A stretch of 60,035 bases of DNA from Bacillota bacterium (GTDB taxonomy: Bacteria; Bacillota; Clostridia; Peptostreptococcales; Anaerovoracaceae). The position numbers and the translations under genes were made by a program. The DNA is taken from NCBI GenBank assembly GCA_017626845.1, contig JAGAHX010000005.1, forward strand, positions 1-60,035. Direction: 5' to 3'. The notes under the pieces are model-generated. The model searched no databases, was not told the DNA's origin, and worked only from the letters and a program-made list of their open reading frames with translations. Position 1 is the stretch's first letter. Every line of letters begins with the position of its first letter. Positions 16,425-27,164 of this stretch are shown in pieces.

Positions 16425-16685
16425 TGTGGAAAAAAGTGGGGAAAACTTGAAAACCCTTGAAAATTTGCGATTTGGTAAATGCTGCCTTGGGAAAACTTTC
16501 GAACCTGTGGAAAACTTTTGTGTTGACCGGTTCAAAAAAATATGAAAAGCCTTGTATTGCAAGGGCTGCCGTGCTTTTTGGTTTTCCACAGGCCGTTGGG
16601 GAAAAGGTGGAGAAATCTCCTGTCGACATCTGTTGAAAAAGTCCGGAAACCTTGAAATTTTCAAGTGGGGAAAAGTTGTGGATAA
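16425..16685. promoter_or_regulatory. AT-rich spacer with clustered DnaA-box-like sites
   Basis: The 499-base gap between divergent genes holds TGTGGAAAA at 16425-16433 and 16506-16514, its complement TTTTCCACA at 16582-16590 and a perfect consensus box TGTGGATAA at 16677-16685. Weaker relatives of the form (G/T)TGGGGAAAA lie around 16437, 16487, 16596 and 16666. The region is far more AT-rich than its surroundings. It also contains GTTTTGCGG (16749-16757) mirrored by CCGCAAAAC (16791-16799) before tex. Confidence 0.55.
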
Positions 16686-16842
16686 AAAGTGTTCAACAAT
16701 TGATGAGAGGTTTACATAAAGCATTTTTGGCGGTTCAAAAATAAAAAAGTTTTGCGGTATACAGCACTTTTATGCAGTCCTCCCACAACCCCGCAAAACA
16801 TGGTAAAATAGTACGCAATTTATTCGAGGAAACGAGGAGACT

Positions 16843-19029
<2,187 letters not shown>

Positions 19030-19040
19030 AGGAAGAACAA

Positions 19041-19901
19041 ATGATACAGGATATTTACCCTCATAAAATGCATAACGAATTCCGGCCGGACGCACAGGCA
19101 GGCCCGGACGACCGGGTGCTGGTCTGGAACGGCAAGGCGTTCCTGGCAACGGCGGACTTCGAACAGGAGACGCTGGAATATCCCCGCCTCCGGGACCTGA
19201 AGAAGGTGAGCCCCCAGGAGCTGGTTTACCTGTTTTCCATCGACGAAGACCGGTATTTTCTGTACCGCTGCAAATCGGAAGCGAAACTGAAGAATCTCCT
19301 GCACGAACCTGCAGCCGAAGCGTTTTACACGCTGCCCGAACTGCGCAAGAGCCGTTTGGAACCCCGGTGGAACGTCTTCGCGGCCTACACGGGCTACCAC
19401 CTGGCGGAATGGTACGATTCCAACCGCTACTGCGGCTGGTGCGGGTCGCCCTCGGCTTACGACAAAGCGGAGCGGGGCATGCGCTGCCCGGTGTGCGGCA
19501 AGATCGAATATCCGAGGATCAACCCGGCCGTCATCGTGGCGGTCACGAACGGCGACAAGATCGTAACGATCCGCTACCGCGCCGGCTACGGCGGCATGGC
19601 CCTCATCGCGGGCTTTACCGAGATCGGCGAGACCTTAGAGGAGACCGTCGCCCGGGAAGTCATGGAGGAAGTGGGCCTGAAGGTGAAGAACATCACCTAC
19701 TACAAATCCCAGCCCTGGGGCATCGCCGCGGACATCTTAGCAGGTTTCTTCTGCGAAGTGGACGGTGACGATACCATCCGCATCGACGAAAACGAGCTGA
19801 AGCAGGCCGCCTGGACCACCCGGGATGAGATTGAGCCCCAGAAACTCGACTACTCCCTCACCGGCGAGATGATGCAGTTGTTCAAAGACGGAAAGATATA
19901 A
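19041..19901 (+). CDS. nudC: NADH pyrophosphatase / NUDIX hydrolase with zinc ribbon
   Basis: Hydrolyses NAD(H) or NAD-capped RNA 5' ends. It has the NudC layout: N-terminal domain, a four-cysteine zinc ribbon (CGWC near residue 131 and CPVC), then the NUDIX box G-x5-E-x7-REVMEEVGL near residue 192. The NudC-specific SQPW is present but continues GIAADIL instead of the usual PFPxS, so specificity may differ. Length is 286 aa. It is the last gene of the tex unit; a strong terminator overlaps its stop codon region. Confidence 0.9.
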   Translation: MIQDIYPHKMHNEFRPDAQAGPDDRVLVWNGKAFLATADFEQETLEYPRLRDLKKVSPQELVYLFSIDEDRYFLYRCKSEAKLKNLLHEPAAEAFYTLPELRKSRLEPRWNVFAAYTGYHLAEWYDSNRYCGWCGSPSAYDKAERGMRCPVCGKIEYPRINPAVIVAVTNGDKIVTIRYRAGYGGMALIAGFTEIGETLEETVAREVMEEVGLKVKNITYYKSQPWGIAADILAGFFCEVDGDDTIRIDENELKQAAWTTRDEIEPQKLDYSLTGEMMQLFKDGKI

Positions 19902-19906
19902 AAAAC

Positions 19907-19932
19907 AAAGCCGCCCTTGCAAGGGCGGCTTT
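19907..19932 (+). terminator. Intrinsic terminator after nudC
   Basis: Perfect palindrome AAAGCCGCCCTTG / CAAGGGCGGCTTT. It also cuts into the decayed minus-strand gene that enters from the right. Confidence 0.85.
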
Positions 19933-20023
19933 GCTTTGAAGTTGTATTGATGGGCTGGTTGATGGCTCCGTTTACATCGTCTTTGCGGGAGCCGGCATGT
20001 ACGGCAAGTGTTATGTCTTTCAT
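19933..20023 (-). pseudogene. Beheaded-at-the-tail remnant of a Cys/Met-metabolism PLP enzyme
   Basis: On the minus strand an ATG at 20023 follows AAAGGAG and opens with MKDITLAVHAGSRKDDVNG, then AINQPINTTS. That is the N-terminus of cystathionine gamma-synthase, methionine gamma-lyase or O-acetylhomoserine sulfhydrylase proteins. After about 27 codons the similarity ends at the nudC terminator; the frame closes at 19850 inside nudC. The whole catalytic part, including the PLP lysine, is gone. Promoter and ribosome site are still intact. Confidence 0.7.
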
Positions 20024-20055
20024 AGATAAATACTCCTTTCGTGATTGGCGGATTT

Positions 20056-20084
20056 ATCATAGCAAGACACAAAACATTTGTAAA
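20056..20084 (-). promoter_or_regulatory. Promoter of the truncated gene
   Basis: On the minus strand TTTACA (20084-20079), 17 bases, TATGAT (20061-20056). The distance to the ATG at 20023 and the ribosome site is normal. Confidence 0.6.
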
Positions 20085-20116
20085 ATTGATTGATTTTATA
20101 TATTCAATCAATTTTA
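20081..20116. promoter_or_regulatory. 13-bp inverted repeat between divergent promoters
   Basis: TAAAATTGATTGA and its exact complement TCAATCAATTTTA are separated by 10 AT bases. The left arm overlaps the minus-strand -35 box; the right arm ends 8 bases before the prfA -35 box. It looks like an operator of the lost metabolic gene. Confidence 0.6.
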
Positions 20117-20123
20117 TATATAC

Positions 20124-20153
20124 TTGTCAGAGCTCTATGAAATACGATATAAT
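20124..20153 (+). promoter_or_regulatory. prfA promoter
   Basis: TTGTCA (20124-20129), 18 bases, TATAAT (20148-20153). Start of transcription is expected near 20160, about 34 bases before the prfA ATG. Confidence 0.65.
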
Positions 20154-20193
20154 ATATCGATTATGCAGCAATGGCGAAAAAGGAACGAAAACC

Positions 20194-21267
20194 ATGTTTA
20201 AGAAATTAGATTTTATCCTGGAAAAATACGAAGAGCTGAGCATGACGGTGTCCGATCCGGACGTCATCGCCAACCAGTCCCTCTGGCAGACGAAGATCAA
20301 GGAACTGGGCGAAATGGAGCCTATCGTAAAGAAATATCAGGAATATAAGAAGGTGCAGGAAGATCTGGCTGCGACCGAGGAAATGCTCAACGAACTCGGA
20401 TCCGACGACGAGATGCGCGAGATGGCCAAGGAAGAGCTGGCCGAGCTGAAGGAAAAGACCGAAAAGCTGACGGAAGAGTTGAAGATCGCGCTGCTGCCCA
20501 AAGACCCCAACGACGATAAGAACGTCATCCTGGAAGTACGCGCAGGCACCGGCGGCGAAGAAGCTGCCCTGTTCGGCGCAGATCTTCTCAGAATGTACAC
20601 AAGATATGCGGAAAGACGGGGCTGGAAGACCGAGATCATGGACATGAACGACACCGGCATCGGCGGCGTCAAAGAAGCGGTCGTCATGATCAAGGGCAAA
20701 GGCGCCTACTCCCGCTTAAAGTACGAATCCGGCGTGCACCGGGTGCAGCGCGTGCCCGAGACTGAAAGTTCCGGGCGCATCCACACTTCGGCTGCGACCA
20801 TCGCCATCATGCCGGAAGTGGACGAGGTGGAGGTGGAGATCGACCCGAACGACGTGCGGGTCGATGTATACCGCTCTTCGGGTCACGGCGGACAGTGCGT
20901 TAACACCACGGACTCCGCTGTGCGGCTCACGCACATCCCCACGGGCCTCGTCGTTACCTGCCAGGACGAAAAGTCCCAGCTGAAAAATAAGGAAAAGGCC
21001 TTCGGCGTGCTGCGCGCCCGCCTGTACGACATGATGCAGCAGGAGCAGAACAAGGAACAGGCGGATGCCCGCCGCAGCCAGATCGGCTCCGGTGACCGCT
21101 CCGAGCGCATCCGCACCTACAACTTCCCCCAGGGCCGCGTGACGGACCACCGCATCGGCATGACGATCTACAAGCTGGACAGCTTCCTGGACGGCGACAT
21201 CGACGAGATCGTGGATGCGCTCATCACCAGCGACCAGGCGGAGAAGATGAAGAACGAGCAGAATTAA
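20194..21267 (+). CDS. prfA: Peptide chain release factor 1
   Basis: Recognises UAA and UAG and releases the finished protein from the ribosome. The GGQ loop is present in [17 protein letters not shown] (about residues 231-233). The codon-recognition strand reads [16 protein letters not shown], where RF1 carries its PxT tripeptide (PET); RF2 would have SPF. The ATG follows AAAAAGGAACG; a longer open frame upstream has no family similarity. Length 357 aa is standard. Its stop overlaps the next start (TAATG), so the two are translationally coupled. Confidence 0.96.
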   Translation: MFKKLDFILEKYEELSMTVSDPDVIANQSLWQTKIKELGEMEPIVKKYQEYKKVQEDLAATEEMLNELGSDDEMREMAKEELAELKEKTEKLTEELKIALLPKDPNDDKNVILEVRAGTGGEEAALFGADLLRMYTRYAERRGWKTEIMDMNDTGIGGVKEAVVMIKGKGAYSRLKYESGVHRVQRVPETESSGRIHTSAATIAIMPEVDEVEVEIDPNDVRVDVYRSSGHGGQCVNTTDSAVRLTHIPTGLVVTCQDEKSQLKNKEKAFGVLRARLYDMMQQEQNKEQADARRSQIGSGDRSERIRTYNFPQGRVTDHRIGMTIYKLDSFLDGDIDEIVDALITSDQAEKMKNEQN

Positions 21268-22691
21268 TGCAGACCCTCTATCTCACAACTGCAGAGGAGG
21301 ATATCGCCAAAGCGGCGGAGATCATTAAACGCGGCGGGCTGGTGGCGTTTCCCACGGAGACCGTGTATGGCCTCGGAGGCAACGCGCTGGATCCGAACGC
21401 ATCCAAAGCCATCTATGCGGCCAAAGGCAGACCCTCCGACAACCCGCTCATCGTGCATATCGCGAAGGCGGAGGAGATGGAAGATCTGGCGCAGGCCGTG
21501 CCGGAGGAAGCCTGGAAGCTGGCCGATGCCATCTGGCCCGGCCCCCTCACCATGGTGCTTCCCAAGAAGCCTGTCGTTCCGGACGAGACCACCGGCGGTC
21601 TGAACACTGTCGCCATCCGCTGCCCTGCGAACGAGGCGGCACGAAAACTCATCGAGCTGTCCGGTGTTCCCATCGCGGCGCCTTCCGCCAACCTGTCGGG
21701 GCGGCCAAGCCCTACCCAGTGGGAGCACGTAAGGCACGACCTGGACGGCCGGATGGACGCGTGCATCATGGGTGACCCCTGCATCGGCGGCATCGAATCC
21801 ACGGTGCTGGATCTGACGGATCCGGCGCATCCCCAGGTGCTGCGCCCCGGGCTCATCACCCCGGAGCGGATCGCGGAAGTGCTGGGCATCCCCTGCACTT
21901 ACGACCCCGCGATCCTGGGAAAACCGGAGGAAGGCCTGGTGCCGAAAGCTCCGGGCATGAAATACAAGCACTACGCCCCGAAGGCGGAGATGATCCTCTT
22001 CGAAGGCCGGCCGGCAGATGTGCGCAAGGCCATCCTGCAGCAGGCGGAGGAACTCCGCAGAACGGGCAAGCTGGCGGAAACGCTGTTTTACGAAAGCGGC
22101 GAAGAAGCGGCCCGCAGGCTGTTCGCGGACCTGCGGCGTCTGGACGAAAAAGGCGCGGACGTCATATTGGCGCAGGCGTTGGACGGGTCAAAGGCATCCG
22201 TCAACTATTCGGTCATGAACCGCATGCTGAAAGCTGCGGGTTATCATATCAAGGAGGTACGTATGAAGATCGCACTGGGCTGTGACCACGGCGGCTACGA
22301 ACTCAAGCTGGCCGTGATGGAACACTTGAAGGAGCGCGGCATCGAATGCATCGATCTGGGCTGCAATGGAGAACGGGTGGATTATCCGGTCTACGGCAAG
22401 GCCGTGGGCGAAGCGGTGATGAAGGGCGAAGCCGACCTGGGCATCGTCTGCTGCGGCACCGGCCTGGGCATCTCCATGGCAGCGAACAAGGTGCACGGCA
22501 TCCGCTGTGCGGTCCCGACGACCCCCTTCATGGCGGAGATGGCCAAGGCTCACAACAACGCCAACGTGCTGGCGTTAGGCGGCCGCGTGCTGACCAAAGA
22601 GCAGGCCATCGAATACGTGGACATCTGGCTGGACACCGAATTCCTGGGCAGCTACCATGCCGACCGTGTGGCCATGCTGGACGAGATGTAG
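21267..22691 (+). CDS. Fusion of threonylcarbamoyl-AMP synthase (TsaC/Sua5) and ribose-5-phosphate isomerase B
   Basis: Residues 1-332 are a full-length Sua5-type enzyme that makes threonylcarbamoyl-AMP for the t6A base of tRNA: KRGGLVAFPTETVYGLGGNA, AAKGRPSDNPLIVH, SANLSGRPSPT, then the Sua5 C-terminal domain after PGMKYKHYAPKAE. Residues 333-474 are a full-length RpiB, which interconverts ribulose-5-P and ribose-5-P: LGCDHGGYELK, ADLGIVCCGTGLGISMAANKV and HNNANVLALGGRVL. There is no stop between them. The RpiB part starts with its own Met codon at 22263, preceded by a perfect AAGGAGG, so separate RpiB could also be made. In relatives the two are usually separate neighbouring genes. Confidence 0.9.
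   Translation: MQTLYLTTAEEDIAKAAEIIKRGGLVAFPTETVYGLGGNALDPNASKAIYAAKGRPSDNPLIVHIAKAEEMEDLAQAVPEEAWKLADAIWPGPLTMVLPKKPVVPDETTGGLNTVAIRCPANEAARKLIELSGVPIAAPSANLSGRPSPTQWEHVRHDLDGRMDACIMGDPCIGGIESTVLDLTDPAHPQVLRPGLITPERIAEVLGIPCTYDPAILGKPEEGLVPKAPGMKYKHYAPKAEMILFEGRPADVRKAILQQAEELRRTGKLAETLFYESGEEAARRLFADLRRLDEKGADVILAQALDGSKASVNYSVMNRMLKAAGYHIKEVRMKIALGCDHGGYELKLAVMEHLKERGIECIDLGCNGERVDYPVYGKAVGEAVMKGEADLGIVCCGTGLGISMAANKVHGIRCAVPTTPFMAEMAKAHNNANVLALGGRVLTKEQAIEYVDIWLDTEFLGSYHADRVAMLDEM
22251..22265 (+). promoter_or_regulatory. Internal ribosome binding site and in-frame start of the RpiB part
   Basis: AAGGAGG at 22251-22257, then ACGT and a spacer base before ATG at 22263, in frame with the upstream TsaC codons (332 codons after the first ATG). 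Its strength suggests an active start for free RpiB. Confidence 0.7.
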
Positions 22692-22701
22692 CATGAAATT
22701 G

Positions 22702-22750
22702 CCCTTCGACAGGCTCAGGGCACGTAACGGTCCCTGAGCCTGTCGAAGGG
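22702..22750. repeat. REP-like palindrome, copy 1
   Basis: CCCTTCGACAGGCTCAGGG, an 11-base loop, and its exact complement make a 19-bp perfect hairpin between tsaC-rpiB and upp. A relative lies at 32548-32606. Confidence 0.85.
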
Positions 22751-22798
22751 ACATAAAATAACTATTGTTCTTTTAGAATCTTATCAAGGAGAACGAAA

Positions 22799-23437
22799 AT
22801 GAAGAGAGAAGGTAAAGTTTACGTATTTGATCACCCCCTCATCCAGCACAAAGTTACGCTCATGAGAGACATCCACACTTCCACGAAGGAATTCCGCGAA
22901 CTGGCCAGAGAGGTGGTCACCCTGATGACCTTCGAAGCCACCAGAGATCTGCCCTTAAAGGACGTGGAGATCGAGACTCCGATGACGAAGTGCACCATGA
23001 AGATGCTGGCAGGCGAAGACATCGCCGTCGTACCCATCCTGCGCGCAGGCCTGGGCTTCGTGGACGGCATGCTGGACCTCATCCCCAACGCTAAGGTGGG
23101 TCACATCGGTCTTTACCGCGACCCCGAGACCCACGAACCCGTGGAATATTACTGCAAGCTGCCCGCCGACATCGAGAAGAGAGAAGTCTTCGTCGTCGAC
23201 CCGATGCTGGCCACCGGCGGATCCGCTGTCGCCGCCATCGATTTCATCAAGGCGAGACATGCGCAGAACATCAACTTCCTGTGCCTCATCGCGGCTCCCG
23301 AGGGCATCGAGGCGCTGCAGAAGGCTCACCCCGACGTGAATATCTACATCGCGGCGAAGGACGACCACCTGAACGAGCACGCCTACATCGTGCCCGGTCT
23401 GGGAGACGCCGGCGACCGCCTGTACGGTACTAAATAA
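22799..23437 (+). CDS. upp: Uracil phosphoribosyltransferase
   Basis: Salvages uracil to UMP using PRPP. Motifs: [30 protein letters not shown], the PRPP loop [17 protein letters not shown], and the uracil-site C-terminus [16 protein letters not shown]. Length 212 aa is standard and the start follows CAAGGAGA. It forms part of the conserved prfA-tsaC-rpiB-upp order. The gene is 25 bases from tyrS, so there is no room for a T-box leader between them. Confidence 0.96.
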   Translation: MKREGKVYVFDHPLIQHKVTLMRDIHTSTKEFRELAREVVTLMTFEATRDLPLKDVEIETPMTKCTMKMLAGEDIAVVPILRAGLGFVDGMLDLIPNAKVGHIGLYRDPETHEPVEYYCKLPADIEKREVFVVDPMLATGGSAVAAIDFIKARHAQNINFLCLIAAPEGIEALQKAHPDVNIYIAAKDDHLNEHAYIVPGLGDAGDRLYGTK

Positions 23438-23462
23438 AACATATTAAGGAGACAATTTTTCC

Positions 23463-24791
23463 ATGTTTCAAATTCCCGACAACGTAAGTAAATTCGACAA
23501 CGTATACGACGTGCTGAAAGAGCGCGGCTTTATCGAACAGACCACGGATGACGAAGGCATCCGCGACCTGCTGGGCAAGGAGAAGGTGAAGTTCTACATC
23601 GGCTTCGACGCTACGGCGGACTGCCTGCACGTAGGCCACTTTATGCAGGTCATCATCATGATGTACATGCAGAAGTACGGCCACACCCCGGTCGTTCTCA
23701 TCGGCGGCGGCACCACCATGCTGGGCGACCCCTCCGGCCGCACCGACGCCCGTCCCATGATGACCCCGGAGCAGATCGACGAGAACGGCAGAGCCTTCAA
23801 GAGACTGTTCGACCAGTTCCTGGAGTTCGATGAGGACTGGAAGCACGTGCAGGGCGAAGGCGTCCTGGGCAAGGGCGGCCAGAACAAGGAGCCCGCGCCC
23901 GGCAAGGCTATCTGCGTCAACAACGCGGATTGGCTGCGCAACGTCAACTACCTGGAATTCATGAGAGACATCGGCAGACACTTCTCCGTCAACGACATGC
24001 TGCGGGCCGAGTGCTTTAAGCAGAGAATGGAGAAGGGCCTGTCCTTCCTGGAATTCAACTACATGCTGCTGCAGAGCTACGACTTCTACTGCCTCGCCAG
24101 AGACATCGACTGCAAGATCCAGTTCGGCGGCAACGACCAGTGGTCCAACATTCTGGGCGGCCGCGACCTGGCCAGAAGACTGCTGGGCAAGGACAACTAC
24201 TACGGCATGACCTTCGCGCTGCTCACCAAGTCCGACGGCACCAAGATGGGCAAGTCCCAGAAGGGCGCTCTGTGGCTGAGAGCGGACCGCTGCTCCCCCT
24301 ACGACTTCTACCAGTACTGGAGAAACGTGGACGACGCGGACGTCAACAAGTGCCTGCGCATGCTCACGTTCCTTCCGATGGAGGAGGTCGAAAGACTGTC
24401 CGCCCTGGAAGGCGCGGAGATCAACCACGCCAAGGAAGTGCTGGCCTTCGAAGTCACCAAGCTGGTCCACGGCGAGGAAGAAGCCACCAAGGCCCAGGAA
24501 GCGGCGAGAGCTGCCTTCGGTGCCGGCGGCGCCGGGATGGCAGATGTGCCCACCAAGACTATAGCTGCATCGCAGTTAGGCGATGGCATGGGCCTTGTGA
24601 CCCTCATCAAGACCGTGGGGCTCGTTCCCTCCAACGGCGAGGGCTTCCGCACCATCGAGCAGGGCGGCCTGCTGATGAACGGCGAGAAGGTGACCGATCC
24701 CAAGCAGACCATCACCGCCGACATGTTCGGTGAGGACGGCATTCTGTTCAAGAAAGGCAAGAAGACCTTCCTGAAGGTAAAACTGAGTTAA
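23463..24791 (+). CDS. tyrS: Tyrosyl-tRNA synthetase
   Basis: Charges tRNA-Tyr. The HIGH-type motif is CLHVGH (about residue 53), the KMSKS-type motif is KMGKS (about 261), and the tyrosine/tRNA region reads [24 protein letters not shown] split over the active site. An S4 RNA-binding domain occupies the C-terminus ([19 protein letters not shown]). The 442-aa length is slightly above average because of a loop after [16 protein letters not shown]. The ATG follows AAGGAGAC. Confidence 0.96.
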   Translation: MFQIPDNVSKFDNVYDVLKERGFIEQTTDDEGIRDLLGKEKVKFYIGFDATADCLHVGHFMQVIIMMYMQKYGHTPVVLIGGGTTMLGDPSGRTDARPMMTPEQIDENGRAFKRLFDQFLEFDEDWKHVQGEGVLGKGGQNKEPAPGKAICVNNADWLRNVNYLEFMRDIGRHFSVNDMLRAECFKQRMEKGLSFLEFNYMLLQSYDFYCLARDIDCKIQFGGNDQWSNILGGRDLARRLLGKDNYYGMTFALLTKSDGTKMGKSQKGALWLRADRCSPYDFYQYWRNVDDADVNKCLRMLTFLPMEEVERLSALEGAEINHAKEVLAFEVTKLVHGEEEATKAQEAARAAFGAGGAGMADVPTKTIAASQLGDGMGLVTLIKTVGLVPSNGEGFRTIEQGGLLMNGEKVTDPKQTITADMFGEDGILFKKGKKTFLKVKLS

Positions 24792-24801
24792 AAGATCTGT
24801 G

Positions 24802-24831
24802 CCGCCGGGAAGCAACATTCCCGGCGGTTTT
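24802..24831 (+). terminator. Intrinsic terminator after tyrS
   Basis: Ten-bp perfect stem CCGCCGGGAA / TTCCCGGCGG with a 6-base loop and TTTT. Only 29 bases separate it from the next start codon, see the xanthine-dehydrogenase entry. Confidence 0.85.
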
Positions 24832-24833
24832 GC

Positions 24834-24859
24834 AACACAAAGGGACAGGTACACTGTGC
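24834..24859. repeat. GTACCTGTCCC repeat, copy 1
   Basis: A 26-base imperfect palindrome ending 1 base before the ATG of the molybdenum hydroxylase gene. Its complement matches the element at 57871-57897 in about 22 of 26 positions, with the shared core GTACCTGTCCC. Confidence 0.65.
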
Positions 24860-24860
24860 T

Positions 24861-27164
24861 ATGACAGACTTTCGGTATGTAGGCAAAGACGACTCCGTAT
24901 TCAACACCCAGGACAAAGCCGCGGGTGCGGCTTTGTATGCCTGCGATCTGCACCTGCCCCGCATGCTGCAGATGAAGCTCATCCTAAGCCCAGTGGCCCA
25001 CGGCAAAGTGCGGAGCGTGGATGCGTCGGATGCGGAAAAGGTGCCCGGCGTCGTCAAGATCCTCACCTGGCAGGACGTGCCCCAGACCAAATATAACCGG
25101 GGCCGGGTGCGGGCATCCGAAGACGTCCCCGACCAGGAGACGATCTTTACGGATCACGTGCGCTTCGTGGGCGACCGCATCGGCGCAGTGCTGGCGGAGA
25201 CGAAGGAGGCGGCGGAAGAAGCCGCATCCCTCATCCATCTGGATATCGAGGAATACCCGGCGTACCTCACGCCCCAGCAGGTGCTGGCGGGCACGAAGGC
25301 CCCTATCCACGAGACCGATCAGGTGATCGTCCCGGAGGTGGTCGCCTTCGGCGATTACGAGGCAGAGCAAGGCGAAGAACTGCAGCTGCTCAGCTCCTCC
25401 GAGCGCACTACTCATATCGCCATGGAGCCCCACTGCGCCGTGGCCAGCTACCATCCGGCCAGCCGGTCCATGGAGGTCTGGACCGCCACCCAGTCCGTGT
25501 TCGGCGCCCGCAGCGCCGTCGCGACGCTGTTCGGTCTGGACATGCAGAAGGTGCGGGTCTACAAGAGTCCCATGGGCGGGTCCTTCGGCTGCAAGCAGGA
25601 GATGATCCTCGAACCCCTGGCGGCAGCCGGCTCCATCGCCACGGGCCGTCCCGTCAAACTGGAGCTTTCCCGGGCGGAAGTCATGATGTGCACGGTGCTG
25701 CGCCACCCCATCGGCGTGCTCACCCGGGGCAAATTCGACGAAGACCTGCGGCTGAAGGGCGTGCGCCTGGACATCCTGCTGGATGCGGGCGCGTACCAGA
25801 CCATCAGTCCGGATTACTGCCTTTCCATGGCCAAGAAGATCAACTGGACCTACGACCTGCAAAGCGCAGAGGTCCACAGCGCTTCCGTGTGTACCAACAC
25901 CCCCGTTTCCGGCAGCTACCGGGGTTGGGGCGGGCCGGAGACCTGCTTCGTCATGGAGAATTTCATGAATACGGCGGCGCGCCGCTACGTCGTTGACCCC
26001 ATAGAACTCCGTAAAAAGAACGTTTTGCCTCCCTGGTCCGCCACGAAGATCCTGAACTTCAATCTGGGCAGCCTGCCCTTCGCAGAAGTGATGGACAAAG
26101 GCGCGACACTGTTCGGCTGGGAAGAAAAGCGGAAGGTTCTTGCTGAGCAGGGTCACCGGTGCGGCAAAGACGGCACCCCCGATCCCGCCGGCCGCTATCT
26201 GCGCGGCGTCGGCATGGCCATCTGCACGCACACTTCCGGCTATTTCCCAAGACGGCCGGACTGGGGCACCCTCTCCATGAAGATGGAGGAGGACGGCTCC
26301 GTGTCTGTCAACGTGAACATCCACGACCACGGCTGCGGCAGCGTCATGGCCTTCCAGAAGATCGCGGGCGAAGTGCTGTGCATGGATCCCGGGAAGATCG
26401 CGATCCCCGAGGGCGACACCCTCTACAACGCCATCGACAACGGCTGCTACACCAGCCGCTCGGTGTTCGTGCTGGGCCGGGCCGTCATGGAAACGGCCAA
26501 AGAGTTGAAGGACCAGATCCTGGACTACGCGGAAAAACTGCTGGAAACGCCCAAAGAAGAGCTGGTCTGCGAGGACAGCCGCGTCTTCCCCGCGGCAGAT
26601 CCGGACAAGAGCCTCTCCTACAGCGACATCGCTTATTACGCGGCGGACAAGGCCCATGGCGCTCTGTTCGTCACCCACACCTACGAACCTGCCTCCAACG
26701 CAGGCCCCGTCTCCGCGGACTTTGCGGAGGTGGAAGTGGACACCTACACGGGTCACTGCCGCCTGACGGACTTCGCCTGCGTCCACGATATCGGCAAAGC
26801 CATCAATCCCGAGGTCTGCCGCTCCCAGATCGGGTCCGCGGTGCAGAACGGCGCGGGTATGGTGTTCTGCGAGCAGATCCGGATCGATCCGAAGACCGGC
26901 GCCATCCAGAATACCAGCATGGAGCGCTATCACGTGGTGCGGGCCGCGGAGATCCCGAACGTAAAGGTGGAATTCCTCGAGGACGAGTCGGCGGACGGCC
27001 CCTTCGGCGCCAAGTCCATCGGCGAGGCCGCGCTGGTGCCGGTGGTGCCGGCGATCCTGGCGGCGCTCAACGACGCGCTAGGCAGCGGTTTCTCCGCCGT
27101 TCCGGTGACCCCGGACAAAGTCCTCTCGTTCCTCGAAAGCGCCGGAAAGGAGGCGGCAAGATGA
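24861..27164 (+). CDS. Xanthine dehydrogenase-family molybdopterin-binding subunit
   Basis: Large catalytic subunit (767 aa) of a molybdenum hydroxylase that oxidises purines or other N-heterocycles. It opens with the a/b-hammerhead domain (FRYVGKDDSVFNTQDKAAG). Mo-site segments follow: MGGSFGCKQE, SGSYRGWGGPET and the C-terminal GAKSIGEAAL, whose glutamate (about residue 722) is the conserved base. Substrate is unknown. The gene overlaps the 2Fe-2S gene by 4 bases (ATGA). The start is odd: a repeat element ends 1 base before the ATG, no clear Shine-Dalgarno sequence is seen, and a terminator lies just upstream. Confidence 0.9.
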   Translation: MTDFRYVGKDDSVFNTQDKAAGAALYACDLHLPRMLQMKLILSPVAHGKVRSVDASDAEKVPGVVKILTWQDVPQTKYNRGRVRASEDVPDQETIFTDHVRFVGDRIGAVLAETKEAAEEAASLIHLDIEEYPAYLTPQQVLAGTKAPIHETDQVIVPEVVAFGDYEAEQGEELQLLSSSERTTHIAMEPHCAVASYHPASRSMEVWTATQSVFGARSAVATLFGLDMQKVRVYKSPMGGSFGCKQEMILEPLAAAGSIATGRPVKLELSRAEVMMCTVLRHPIGVLTRGKFDEDLRLKGVRLDILLDAGAYQTISPDYCLSMAKKINWTYDLQSAEVHSASVCTNTPVSGSYRGWGGPETCFVMENFMNTAARRYVVDPIELRKKNVLPPWSATKILNFNLGSLPFAEVMDKGATLFGWEEKRKVLAEQGHRCGKDGTPDPAGRYLRGVGMAICTHTSGYFPRRPDWGTLSMKMEEDGSVSVNVNIHDHGCGSVMAFQKIAGEVLCMDPGKIAIPEGDTLYNAIDNGCYTSRSVFVLGRAVMETAKELKDQILDYAEKLLETPKEELVCEDSRVFPAADPDKSLSYSDIAYYAADKAHGALFVTHTYEPASNAGPVSADFAEVEVDTYTGHCRLTDFACVHDIGKAINPEVCRSQIGSAVQNGAGMVFCEQIRIDPKTGAIQNTSMERYHVVRAAEIPNVKVEFLEDESADGPFGAKSIGEAALVPVVPAILAALNDALGSGFSAVPVTPDKVLSFLESAGKEAAR

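Noticed and set aside
16344-16724. Extension of the alcohol dehydrogenase start to 16724
   Set aside because: The extra residues come from the AT-rich repeat spacer, have no family similarity, and the ATG at 16343 has AGGAG and the usual family N-terminus.
16344-16842. Main chromosomal origin
   Set aside because: DnaA-like boxes are present, but dnaA, dnaN, gyrB, rpmH or parAB are absent, and gene direction on both sides stays mostly plus, which does not fit a bidirectional origin here.
23438-23462. T-box leader of tyrS
   Set aside because: Only 25 bases separate upp and tyrS, far too few for a T-box.
24984-26933. A 649-codon open frame on the minus strand
   Set aside because: Shadow of the molybdenum hydroxylase large subunit, which has clear family motifs on the plus strand.
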